Below, one piece after another: positions 27,322-35,066 of a DNA stretch of 64,000 bases (positions within the stretch are counted from its first letter, which is position 1; every line of letters begins with the position of its first letter). The notes below the pieces were generated by a model, which saw only the letters and a program-made list of their open reading frames with translations, was not told the DNA's origin and made no database searches. A program made the position numbers and the translations under genes. Source of the stretch: UBA4742 sp963773335 (GTDB taxonomy: Bacteria; Actinomycetota; Acidimicrobiia; Acidimicrobiales; Acidimicrobilacustridaceae). The stretch covers positions 1,178,001-1,242,000 of the forward strand of contig CAVZAT010000004.1 of the NCBI GenBank assembly GCA_963773335.1, given 5' to 3'.

Positions 27322-28751
27322 AACGACTCAGCGGTCTCGACGACACCTTCCTGTGGATGGAGACGCAGTCCTCGTACATGCACGTGGCCAGCCTCATCGT
27401 GGTGGACGCGGCCGGCGCGCCGGAGGGGCTGCCCTTCGAGCGCGTGCGCGACCTCTACCAGTCCCGGCTGGATCAGGCCCCGCCGTTCCGGCGTCGGCTG
27501 GTGGAGGTGCCCTTCGGGATCCACCACCCGCTCTGGATCGAGGACCCCGACTTCGAGCTGGACTGGCACCTGCGCACCATCACCCTGCCCCATGGTCGGG
27601 GCACCATCCGGGACCTGACCGATCTGGCGGCCAAGCTGGTGGCCATCCCTCTCGACCGCACCCGGCCGCTGTGGGAGATGTGGGCGATCGACGGGATCGA
27701 CGACGGCCGCGTGGCCCTGCTGACCAAGGTCCATCACGCGGCCATCGATGGCGCCTCGGGCGAGGAGCTCATGGTCGCCATCCTCGACCTCGAGCCCGAC
27801 CCGCCCCCGCGGCCCCCGCTCGAGGTGCCCTGGACCCCCGACCCGATCCCCACCGATACCGAGCTCATCACCTACGCCACGTGGTCGCTGGCCCAGCAGC
27901 CGTTGCGCGCCGCCCGGGCCGCTCGACGCACCCTGGGCGTGGCTCTCAAGATCCGCGAGCAGAACCGCCAGCCCCACATCACCCCGCCACCGTCGCCGTT
28001 CAGCGCGCCCCAGACCTCGCTGAACGGACCGCTCACCCCGGAGCGGGCCTTCGCGGCCTCGTCGGTGTCGCTGGCCGCGGTCAAGCGGGTCAAGAACGCC
28101 TTCGATTGCACGGTCAACGACGTGGTGCTGACCATGTGCGCCGGAGCACTGCGGCGCTACCTCGACCAGCACGACGAGCACCCGGACGCACCGCTGGTGG
28201 CAATGGTGCCGGTGTCGGTGCGCACCGAGGACCAGCAGGGCACCCACGGCAACCAGGTGTCGATGATGCTCACGTCTCTGGCCACCGACCTCGACGACCC
28301 GGTGGCGCGCCTCGACGTCGTCCACGCCAGCACGGTGGTGGCCAAGGAGCAGCAGAACGCCATCGGCGCCGACACGCTCCAGGAGTGGGCCGAGTTCGCC
28401 GCGCCCGCCATCTTCGGACGGGCGGCCCGCCTCTACTCCAACACCCGCAGCGCCGATCGCCACCGACCCATCTTCAACGTCACCATCTCCAACGTGCCCG
28501 GCCCGCCGTTCCCGCTCTACGTGGCCGGCGCCCAAGTGCTCGACACCTACCCGATGGGCCCGATCTTCGACGGCGGAGGCCTCAACATCACCCTGATGAG
28601 CTACCTGGACCGCATCGACTTCGGCCTGGTGGCGTGCCCGGACCTGGTGGACGACGTGTGGTCGATCGCCGACGGGCTCCAGCTGGCCCTCGAGGAGCTC
28701 GAGGCCGAGGCCGACCAGCGGATGGCCGAAGCCGAGCGGGCCGCGACCTAG
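27318..28751 (+). CDS. wax ester synthase/diacylglycerol acyltransferase (WS/DGAT) family protein
   Basis: 477 residues. Catalytic HHAAIDG motif at residues 139-145 within KVHHAAIDGASG, the N-terminal MKRLSGLDDTFLWMET signature and the C-terminal NVTISNVPGPPFPLYVAG and MSYLDRIDFG segments define the family. It esterifies fatty alcohols or diacylglycerol with acyl-CoA to make storage wax or triacylglycerol. ATG follows a GGGAGG site inside the end of the DUF429 gene. The gene converges with the HIT gene and overlaps its end by four bases. Confidence 0.93.
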   Translation: MKRLSGLDDTFLWMETQSSYMHVASLIVVDAAGAPEGLPFERVRDLYQSRLDQAPPFRRRLVEVPFGIHHPLWIEDPDFELDWHLRTITLPHGRGTIRDLTDLAAKLVAIPLDRTRPLWEMWAIDGIDDGRVALLTKVHHAAIDGASGEELMVAILDLEPDPPPRPPLEVPWTPDPIPTDTELITYATWSLAQQPLRAARAARRTLGVALKIREQNRQPHITPPPSPFSAPQTSLNGPLTPERAFAASSVSLAAVKRVKNAFDCTVNDVVLTMCAGALRRYLDQHDEHPDAPLVAMVPVSVRTEDQQGTHGNQVSMMLTSLATDLDDPVARLDVVHASTVVAKEQQNAIGADTLQEWAEFAAPAIFGRAARLYSNTRSADRHRPIFNVTISNVPGPPFPLYVAGAQVLDTYPMGPIFDGGGLNITLMSYLDRIDFGLVACPDLVDDVWSIADGLQLALEELEAEADQRMAEAERAAT

Positions 28752-29194
28752 TCCGGCACGCCGAGCTGATCGAGGCCGGCCCGCAACCGAGCGGCCATCG
28801 CCTCCGCCTCACCCTCGGCGTAGCGGGTGCGGGGCCAGAAGAACCCCCGCAGGCCGTCGCGGCGGTTGCGGGGCACAACGTGGGTGTGGAGGTGAGGCTG
28901 GCTCTGGCTGATCCGGTTGTTCACGGCCACGAACGAACCGGCCGCAGCCAGCACCTCCTCCATGGCCTGCGACAGGCGCTGCACCTGCGCGAAGTAGGGG
29001 GCCAGCTGATCGGCCGGCAGGTCGGCGAGCACGTCGACGTGCACGCGGGGCACCACCAAGGTGTGGCCGGGGAACAGTGGGCGGATGTCGAGGAACGCCA
29101 CCACGTCGGGGTGGTCGAGCACCACGAAGGCCGGGGCCTGGCCGGCCACGATCCGGCAGAACAGGCACGAGACCGCCTCGGCGTCGGGAGCCAT
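28748..29194 (-). CDS. HIT family hydrolase
   Basis: 148 residues. The histidine triad is seen as HLHTHVV, with CLFCRIVAG at the N-terminus (zinc-binding type) and FLDIRPLFPGHTLVVPRVH before it. HIT proteins hydrolyse nucleoside phosphoramidates or dinucleotide polyphosphates. ATG 29192-29194 is chosen since an in-frame upstream ATG has a Gly/Arg-rich extension not typical of the family. Its last bases overlap the WS/DGAT stop in convergent orientation. Confidence 0.9.
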   Translation of the reverse strand: MAPDAEAVSCLFCRIVAGQAPAFVVLDHPDVVAFLDIRPLFPGHTLVVPRVHVDVLADLPADQLAPYFAQVQRLSQAMEEVLAAAGSFVAVNNRISQSQPHLHTHVVPRNRRDGLRGFFWPRTRYAEGEAEAMAARLRAGLDQLGVPD

Positions 29195-29360
29195 ACCCCC
29201 ATCCTGGCCGCCGGGGCGGCGATCCGGGGCCATCCACCTACCGCGGGCCGCGCTGGGCTTTCATGGGTCCCGGTGAGCGAACCCGCATCCGTGCCGGCGA
29301 TCCAGTACCTCGTGTCCTGTTGATGCCCGGCGCCAGGGTGCCCGAACCCGTGGGAGTCCT

Positions 29361-30752
29361 GTGACCGATCTGCTCGTCCCTTCGTCGCGCCCGTCCGCCC
29401 CCATCAGCGAGGCCTCGCTGATGGCCACCCGGGTGGTGCTCGACACGTCCGTGCTCATCTCGGATCCCGAGTCGCTCTTCGCCTTCCCCGAGGCCGACGC
29501 GGTGATCCCGTTGATCGTGGTGGAGGAACTGGATCAGCACAAGACGCGCATGGACGACGTCGGCCGCGCCGCCCGGGAGGTGATCCGCACCATCGAGGAG
29601 CTGCGCATCGCCAACGGGGGCGACATCCGCCGTGCCGTCGAGCTGCCGGGCGGCGGCACCCTGCGCATCGAGACCAACGGCCTGATGCTGGACGAGGTGG
29701 CGGCCAAGGGCCTCGACCCGACCAAGGCCGACAACCGGATCCTGGCCGCGGCCCTGGGGCAACGCACCCACGGTCCGACGGTGGTGGTGTCCAACGACGC
29801 CGCGCTGCGCATCAAGGCCGCCCAGGTGGGCCTCGACGCCATCGAGCACCAGCGACGGCGGGGCCGGGCCGACGACCGCCGGCCCAACGGCTGGGTGCAC
29901 CTGGACGTCTCGGCCGAGCTCATCGACCAGCTGTTCGCCAACCCGGTCGGCGTGGTCATCGAGGAGGTGGCGGGCTTCGACGCCGACGGCTGTGCGGAGC
30001 TCGAGGTCAACCAGTTCGCCGTGCTGCGCGCCGGCAGCCAGTCGGTGCTGGCGCGCCGGCACGGTCGCTCGCTGGTGCCCATCGTGCGTCCCATCGAGGC
30101 CTGGGGCCTGCGCCCCCGCTCCAAGGAGCAGCAGTTCGCGCTCGACCTGCTGTGCGACCCGGCGGTGACGGTGGTGGCCCTGGACGGCACGGCTGGCACG
30201 GGCAAGACGCTGCTGGCGCTGGCGGCCGGACTGGAGCAGGTCATGGAGTCCAACGCCTACGACAAGCTCAGCGTGTACCGACCCGTGGTGCCGGTGGGCA
30301 AGGCCGAGCTGGGGTTCCTGCCCGGCAGCCTGGACGAGAAGCTGGACCCTTGGATGACGGCGGTGAACGACGCGCTGGTGGCCCTCACCGACACCCGCAG
30401 CCATGCCGATGCCCGTGCGCTGCTCGACGAGATGACCAGTCGGGAGAAGCTCTCGCTCGAGGCGGTGACCTACCTGCGGGGCCGCTCGCTGCACGGCACC
30501 TACATCGTGGTCGACGAGGCCCAGAACCTCGAACCCACAACCCTCAAGACGATCCTCACCCGCATCGGCGAGGGCACCAAGGTGGTGTTCACCGGCGACA
30601 CCTCCCAGATCGACGCGCCCTACCTCTCGGATCAGAACAACGCCGTATCGGTCCTGATCGACGCCTTCGGGGGCGAGTCCTGCTTCGGCCACGTGCGTCT
30701 GACCCACTGCGAGCGCAGCGAGGTGGCCTCGTTGGCCGCCACCCGCCTGTAG
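29361..30752 (+). CDS. PIN domain-PhoH fusion (PhoH2-like RNA helicase/ribonuclease)
   Basis: 463 residues. The N-terminal PIN domain (about 20-165) has VVLDTSVLISDP and PLIVVEELDQHK, with acidic metal ligands also at KADNRILAAAL and VSNDAALRIKA. The C-terminal PhoH ATPase has Walker A DGTAGTGKTLLAL, Walker B YIVVDEAQNLEP and FTGDTSQID. Characterised PhoH2 proteins of mycobacteria are RNA helicases with sequence-specific ribonuclease activity and are sometimes paired with an antitoxin-like gene; none is visible directly upstream. GTG at 29361. The exonuclease-methyltransferase unit begins 69 bases downstream on the same strand. Confidence 0.92.
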   Translation: MTDLLVPSSRPSAPISEASLMATRVVLDTSVLISDPESLFAFPEADAVIPLIVVEELDQHKTRMDDVGRAAREVIRTIEELRIANGGDIRRAVELPGGGTLRIETNGLMLDEVAAKGLDPTKADNRILAAALGQRTHGPTVVVSNDAALRIKAAQVGLDAIEHQRRRGRADDRRPNGWVHLDVSAELIDQLFANPVGVVIEEVAGFDADGCAELEVNQFAVLRAGSQSVLARRHGRSLVPIVRPIEAWGLRPRSKEQQFALDLLCDPAVTVVALDGTAGTGKTLLALAAGLEQVMESNAYDKLSVYRPVVPVGKAELGFLPGSLDEKLDPWMTAVNDALVALTDTRSHADARALLDEMTSREKLSLEAVTYLRGRSLHGTYIVVDEAQNLEPTTLKTILTRIGEGTKVVFTGDTSQIDAPYLSDQNNAVSVLIDAFGGESCFGHVRLTHCERSEVASLAATRL

Positions 30753-30821
30753 GTCGGCCAGGCGCCGCTGCGTGTCCCCAACCGGCCACTCCACGTCACA
30801 CCCCCTTCGTACGATGACCCC

Positions 30822-31484
30822 ATGTCGCTCTCCCGCACCACTTCGGCGCTGGCCGTGACGCCCGCTCCGCCGCTCTATGGCCTCGACATCGAGACCGACA
30901 CCACCGTCGACGGCCTCGACCCGCGGGTGGGCCGGGTCCTGGCCGTGGCCGTGGCCGACGCCGACGGGGTGACGGTCATCGACGACCCGAGCGAAGCCGA
31001 GCTGCTGGCCGGCCTCGAGCGTCATCTGGCCGGGCTCGACCCGGGCGTGCTCGTCACCTGGAACGGGGCGCGCTTCGACCTGCCCTACCTGTCGACACGC
31101 GCCGCCCGGGGCCAGGTGCGTCTCGGTCTCCAGCTCGAGGCCGACCCCACCCGGTTCCACCGGCCGGATCGAACGGACGGTCGAACGGATCGGGTAGATC
31201 GGAACGAGCCGGGATATCGAGCGTGCTGGGGCCGGCACCGCCACCTCGATGTCTACCGCTGCTACCGCGCCGACGTCGGCCCGGCGCTGGGCATGACGTG
31301 TTCGCTCAAGTCGGTGGCCGCGCTGGCGGGGCTGGCCCCCATCCGGGTCGACACCGCCCGGGTGCACGCGCTGGCCCCCGAGGTGCTGCGGGCGTATGTG
31401 GCCAGCGACGCCGTCTGCACCCGAGAGCTGGCGCGGCGGCGATGGGCCAACGCCTCGGCCGCCGTCGACCGGGTCGTAGCATGA
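30822..31484 (+). CDS. DEDDy-type 3'-5' exonuclease domain protein
   Basis: 220 residues. Exo I motif is YGLDIETDT, Exo II VTWNGARFDLPYL, Exo III YVASDAVCTREL (Y-x3-D), so all catalytic residues of a DEDDy exonuclease like the proofreading domain of family B polymerases are present. Between Exo II and III lies an Arg/Asp-rich insert (about residues 115-132) from a quasi-repetitive DNA stretch. ATG 30822; the stop overlaps the start of the DNA methyltransferase gene by four bases (ATGA). Likely removes nucleotides from DNA or RNA 3' ends; its link to the methyltransferase is positional. Confidence 0.8.
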   Translation: MSLSRTTSALAVTPAPPLYGLDIETDTTVDGLDPRVGRVLAVAVADADGVTVIDDPSEAELLAGLERHLAGLDPGVLVTWNGARFDLPYLSTRAARGQVRLGLQLEADPTRFHRPDRTDGRTDRVDRNEPGYRACWGRHRHLDVYRCYRADVGPALGMTCSLKSVAALAGLAPIRVDTARVHALAPEVLRAYVASDAVCTRELARRRWANASAAVDRVVA

Positions 31485-32962
31485 GCGCCGTGAGCCAGTC
31501 CCGCCGCCGTCCGACGTCGACCTCCAGCTTCGGGGTGGGTCGGCGCGAAGGCCACGACGCCACGGCGTTCTACGAGCGCTTCCCGGCCCCGGTCATCACC
31601 AACGATGCCACCGTGAACCGCCAACCGGTGGTCGACTGGGTCCAAGCCCTCGACGCCCGCGAGATGGCCTCCGGCACCCCACCCCTGCGGCCGAACTCGG
31701 TGGCGCTGGTCGTCACCTCGCCGCCGTACTTCGCGGGCAAGACCTACGAACAGGCTCTGGGTGAGGGGCACATCCCCGCCTCCTACGTGGAGTACCTGGA
31801 GATGCTCGAGCAGGTGTTCCGGGCCTGTGCGGTGGCCCTCGAACCGGGCGGGCGAATCGCGGTCAACGTGGCGAACCTGGGTCGCAAGCCGTATCGGTCG
31901 CTGGCCGCCGACGTCACCGCCATCCTGCAGGACCGCCTCGGCCTGCTCCTGCGCGGCGAGGTCATCTGGCGCAAGGCCGAGGGAGCTTCGGGGAACTGCG
32001 CGTGGGGGTCGTTCCGCAACGCCTCCAATCCGGTGCTGCGCGACCTCACCGAACGAGTGGTCGTCGCGTCCAAGGGCCGGTTCGATCGGGCCGTGCCACG
32101 CCCCGATCGAGAGCGCAACGGGTACCCGTACGAGAACACCATCGCCAAGTCCGACTTCATGGCCTGGACGACCGACGTGTGGGACATCCCCACTGAGAGC
32201 GCTACCCGGGTCGGGCACCCGGCTCCGTTCCCGGTCGAACTGCCGCAGCGGTTGATCGAGCTGTACACCTACCGCGACGACCTGGTGCTCGATCCCTTCA
32301 TGGGTTCGGGGTCCACCGCGGTGGCAGCGGTCAACACCCATCGCCACTTCGCCGGCTTCGACACCGACCCCGAGTACGCGGCGGCCGCCACCGATCGGGC
32401 CAACCAGGCACTGGCCGAGCGGATGCAGCGCGAAGCCTCACCAGAGCCAGATCGCCACTGGTGGTTCGTGAAGCCGTCGACCCCGGTCGCGGTCGATGAC
32501 GACTTCCAGGCTCGCGCCGTCCGCGAAGGTCGCATGGCGAAGGAGTTGGCCGAGGACCTCCTACGCGAGTCCGGCTTCCACGACATCCTCGCCAAGCGCA
32601 AGGTCGGCGCCGTCGAGATCAACTTCGAGGCCCGCGACCAGCTCGGCAACCGTTGGTACTTCGACGTCTCGGGTGCCTTCAGCCGAGGCAACGACCGGGC
32701 CGGCCTGCGCCGCACCGACAACCTCTGGAAGGCGCTGGGCAAGGCCGCGGTGCTCCACGACTCCGACCACGAGGGCTACCAGCTGGTGCTGCTGACCACC
32801 GACCTGCCTCCTCGCGGGAGCGCTGGGGCCAAGGCGCTGGCGATCGCCTGCAAGCCCGACGGCATGGTCTTCGATGCCATCCAGATGCTGTCGACGACCG
32901 GCCAGCGGCTCCTCCGCCACTATGCCGAGCACGGCCCCGAGGCTCTTCCGGCCGGTACCTGA
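31481..32962 (+). CDS. site-specific DNA methyltransferase (TSPPY type) with C-terminal extension
   Basis: 493 residues. Catalytic motif IV is TSPPYFAG, motif I DPFMGSGSTAVAA lies near the C-terminal side of the domain, and LEPGGRIAVNVANLG and PAPFPVELPQRLI are further markers; this order (IV before I) is the beta class, which makes N4-methylcytosine or N6-methyladenine. Residues 330-493 form an added domain (AKELAEDLLRESGFHDILAK, RWYFDVSG, RRTDNLWKALGKAAVLH) that resembles a nuclease-like alpha/beta fold with a DVS triad in place of ExK. Coupled to the exonuclease gene and followed after 8 bases by a PD-(D/E)XK-like gene. Confidence 0.88.
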   Translation: MSAVSQSRRRPTSTSSFGVGRREGHDATAFYERFPAPVITNDATVNRQPVVDWVQALDAREMASGTPPLRPNSVALVVTSPPYFAGKTYEQALGEGHIPASYVEYLEMLEQVFRACAVALEPGGRIAVNVANLGRKPYRSLAADVTAILQDRLGLLLRGEVIWRKAEGASGNCAWGSFRNASNPVLRDLTERVVVASKGRFDRAVPRPDRERNGYPYENTIAKSDFMAWTTDVWDIPTESATRVGHPAPFPVELPQRLIELYTYRDDLVLDPFMGSGSTAVAAVNTHRHFAGFDTDPEYAAAATDRANQALAERMQREASPEPDRHWWFVKPSTPVAVDDDFQARAVREGRMAKELAEDLLRESGFHDILAKRKVGAVEINFEARDQLGNRWYFDVSGAFSRGNDRAGLRRTDNLWKALGKAAVLHDSDHEGYQLVLLTTDLPPRGSAGAKALAIACKPDGMVFDAIQMLSTTGQRLLRHYAEHGPEALPAGT

Positions 32963-32970
32963 CCCCGGTC

Positions 32971-33996
32971 GTGGCCACTCCCAAGACGCGCTTGACCGAG
33001 CTGGCCACCGCCGTGGGCCTGGTCTACGAGCCCTCTCGGGCCGGGCCCCTCGAGCTCGACCCCATCGACGTGCCCGGCCTGGATCGGTCGATCTGGCAAC
33101 CGGCGCTGCAGCCGGCCACCGTGGTCGGCTCCCCCCAGCGTGACCTGCTGCTGCGTGCGCTGGACAACGGCCGCGCCTTTCGCACCCAGGTGCTGGGCGG
33201 GCGCCGGCCCCGCCACATCGACTGGTTGGGTGGCAGCCGCGCCACTTGGACCTCGGACATCCCCCGCGACATCACCGTCGACGGGGTCTGGTTCATCCAG
33301 GCCAAGTACGACTCGACCTGCGTGCTCAACACGGCGCCGTCGTCGCTGGTGGACGAGTTGCTGGCCGACCACACCTCCGACGCCCATCACTCCTGGTACG
33401 AAGAGGTGGCGCTGGCCCCGCTGCAGCGCTACTACGAGCGGGTTCGCCAGTCCCACGGCGGACCACGGCTCCCCGACGACGTGCGCGACCTCGACCGCGC
33501 CGCCAAGGACCACCTCAAGGCGGCTATGCGGGCCGCGCCCAGCTCGCCACCCGAGGACGAGGCGTACGCCGAGCTTTGCCGGGCCGTTTCCATCGAGACC
33601 ACCCTGCGCTGGCGCCACCGGCTGGAGGCGTCGACGGCGTCACAGGTCACCCAGATGCTGTTCCGCATGTTGCGCATCGCCGGTGGGCCCTACTGGCTGC
33701 TGGGCACCAAGGGCTCCTCGGCGGTGCGGCTGGCCGTGACCGACACCCACTCCTGGCGCCGGGCCTACGAGCTGCGCAGCTTCCGCGTGCTCGACGCCCA
33801 CGCCGGCCAGCCCCAGGTCGACTGGCGAGCCGAGATCGCCGATCGGGCCAACCGCACGCGCCACCACGTCGAGGGGTTCTGCGAGCTGCGCTGGTCCCAC
33901 GGCAAGCTCCAGGGCTTCCCCGAGTGCAAGGTGCAGGTCACCACGCCCCTCGAGGCCGTGCCGGGGTACCGGGCCATGGGCAACGACCCGACCTGA
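32971..33996 (+). CDS. PD-(D/E)XK-like hypothetical protein, candidate restriction partner
   Basis: 341 residues, not recognised as a named family. A candidate nuclease core lies near residues 105-120: ITVDGVWFIQAKYDS, with Asp then Q-A-K, a known variant of the E-x-K signature; upstream WLGGSRATWTSDIPRD fits the preceding strand. The remainder is helical with Arg/His-rich stretches (LRWRHRLEASTASQV, RANRTRHHVEGFCELRW). GTG start at 32971, 8 bases after the methyltransferase stop, so both should be made together. A role as endonuclease of a restriction-modification pair is inference from position and this motif. Confidence 0.6.
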   Translation: MATPKTRLTELATAVGLVYEPSRAGPLELDPIDVPGLDRSIWQPALQPATVVGSPQRDLLLRALDNGRAFRTQVLGGRRPRHIDWLGGSRATWTSDIPRDITVDGVWFIQAKYDSTCVLNTAPSSLVDELLADHTSDAHHSWYEEVALAPLQRYYERVRQSHGGPRLPDDVRDLDRAAKDHLKAAMRAAPSSPPEDEAYAELCRAVSIETTLRWRHRLEASTASQVTQMLFRMLRIAGGPYWLLGTKGSSAVRLAVTDTHSWRRAYELRSFRVLDAHAGQPQVDWRAEIADRANRTRHHVEGFCELRWSHGKLQGFPECKVQVTTPLEAVPGYRAMGNDPT

Positions 33997-34119
33997 CCGA
34001 TTCGGACCGACCCCTTTCGCCCGTCACACCCCCCGGCCATGATGGAGCCGGGTTCGCGATCCCCCCGGTGATCGCCTGAGCAGGAGCCGCGCCGCGGCCG
34101 CCCTCCCAGGAGATCACCC

Positions 34120-35055
34120 GTGACCACCCGCTGTCGCCCCCATCGGTCGAGTCCGGCCGCGCCCGACCTCGACCAGATCCAGCTGACCTGCCTGCTCGAG
34201 GGCATCTTGTCGAACTGGCTCCCCCTGCTCGGGTCCGTGCCCTCTGAGCTCGCCGATCTCGCCGCCCTGGCCATCGACCTGCCCGAGCTCGCCGAGCTCC
34301 CCATGGCCGTAGGAGTGGTGGGTGGCGACGCCCGCGCCCTCGAACTGGCACTGCATCCCCTGTCGGGGCCCGATCCGGTCCAAGACCTGTTCGGGTTCGT
34401 GGCACCGCCGACGTGGTCAGCCTTCGGCCTGGTGGCAACGGGGCGCACGCGGGCCGCGGCCGGGTGCCCGCCCCATCCGGCCGCCGACCAGGCGGTGCTG
34501 GTCGGGTTCTTGGTCTCACGCCGGGGCGAGACCGCCAGCCTCACCTGGGGGTCTCACCTCCTCGACCCCTCGGGCGAACCGGTGGTCGGGCGCATCCCGG
34601 ACGCCTGTCGGCGCAGCCTGGGGCTGCCCACCGAGGCGCCCCAGGCGCCGGTGATCGAGCTGTGGGCCACCCTGTGGCTCGAGCGGGTCCTGACCGACGT
34701 GCTGGCCGAGCCCGGACCGCGCACCTGGGACGAGCTGGCCTGGTCCTTCCCGGCCTTCGGTGTTCTCTCCGGGGCGACGGCGACATCGACGTCGGTCGAA
34801 TCGGTGGTGGCCGCCGGGGATGCCGCCCAGGTCTGGAGCTGGGCCGATCTGCGTCGCCTGCACGCGGCCGGCACCGTGGCCAGCTTCGGGGTGACCCCCG
34901 CCGACGCGGCCTGGATGGACGACGGCATGTTCAGTCGGGAGGCCCTCGGTGGGCTCCCCCGCCTGAAGGATCTGGTGATCGAGCTGGGCGACCTCCTGGC
35001 CCCGCGGGTCTGCAGTGACGTCGAGCGAGCTCTCCTGGCCTGGGGGCTGACCTAG
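34120..35055 (+). CDS. hypothetical protein (311 aa)
   Basis: Unrecognised 311-residue soluble protein, rich in Leu and Ala with predicted helices (LTCLLEGILSNWLPLLG, LKDLVIELGDLLAP). GTG start at 34120 preceded by AGGAGATCACCC, a good ribosome site. Third codon positions are strongly G/C. Weak resemblance in length only to other actinobacterial hypothetical proteins. It lies 123 bases after the nuclease-like gene and 11 before the binding-protein gene; cotranscription with the latter is likely. Confidence 0.7.
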   Translation: MTTRCRPHRSSPAAPDLDQIQLTCLLEGILSNWLPLLGSVPSELADLAALAIDLPELAELPMAVGVVGGDARALELALHPLSGPDPVQDLFGFVAPPTWSAFGLVATGRTRAAAGCPPHPAADQAVLVGFLVSRRGETASLTWGSHLLDPSGEPVVGRIPDACRRSLGLPTEAPQAPVIELWATLWLERVLTDVLAEPGPRTWDELAWSFPAFGVLSGATATSTSVESVVAAGDAAQVWSWADLRRLHAAGTVASFGVTPADAAWMDDGMFSREALGGLPRLKDLVIELGDLLAPRVCSDVERALLAWGLT

Positions 35056-35066
35056 ATTGCCGGATC

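Noticed and set aside
31165..31205. Short repetitive ATCGAACGG-like stretch inside the exonuclease gene
   Set aside because: It keeps the reading frame and looks like a loop insert, not a separate element.
32971..33996. Named restriction endonuclease family
   Set aside because: Only a weak D...QxK core can be seen; no known endonuclease signature was recognised.
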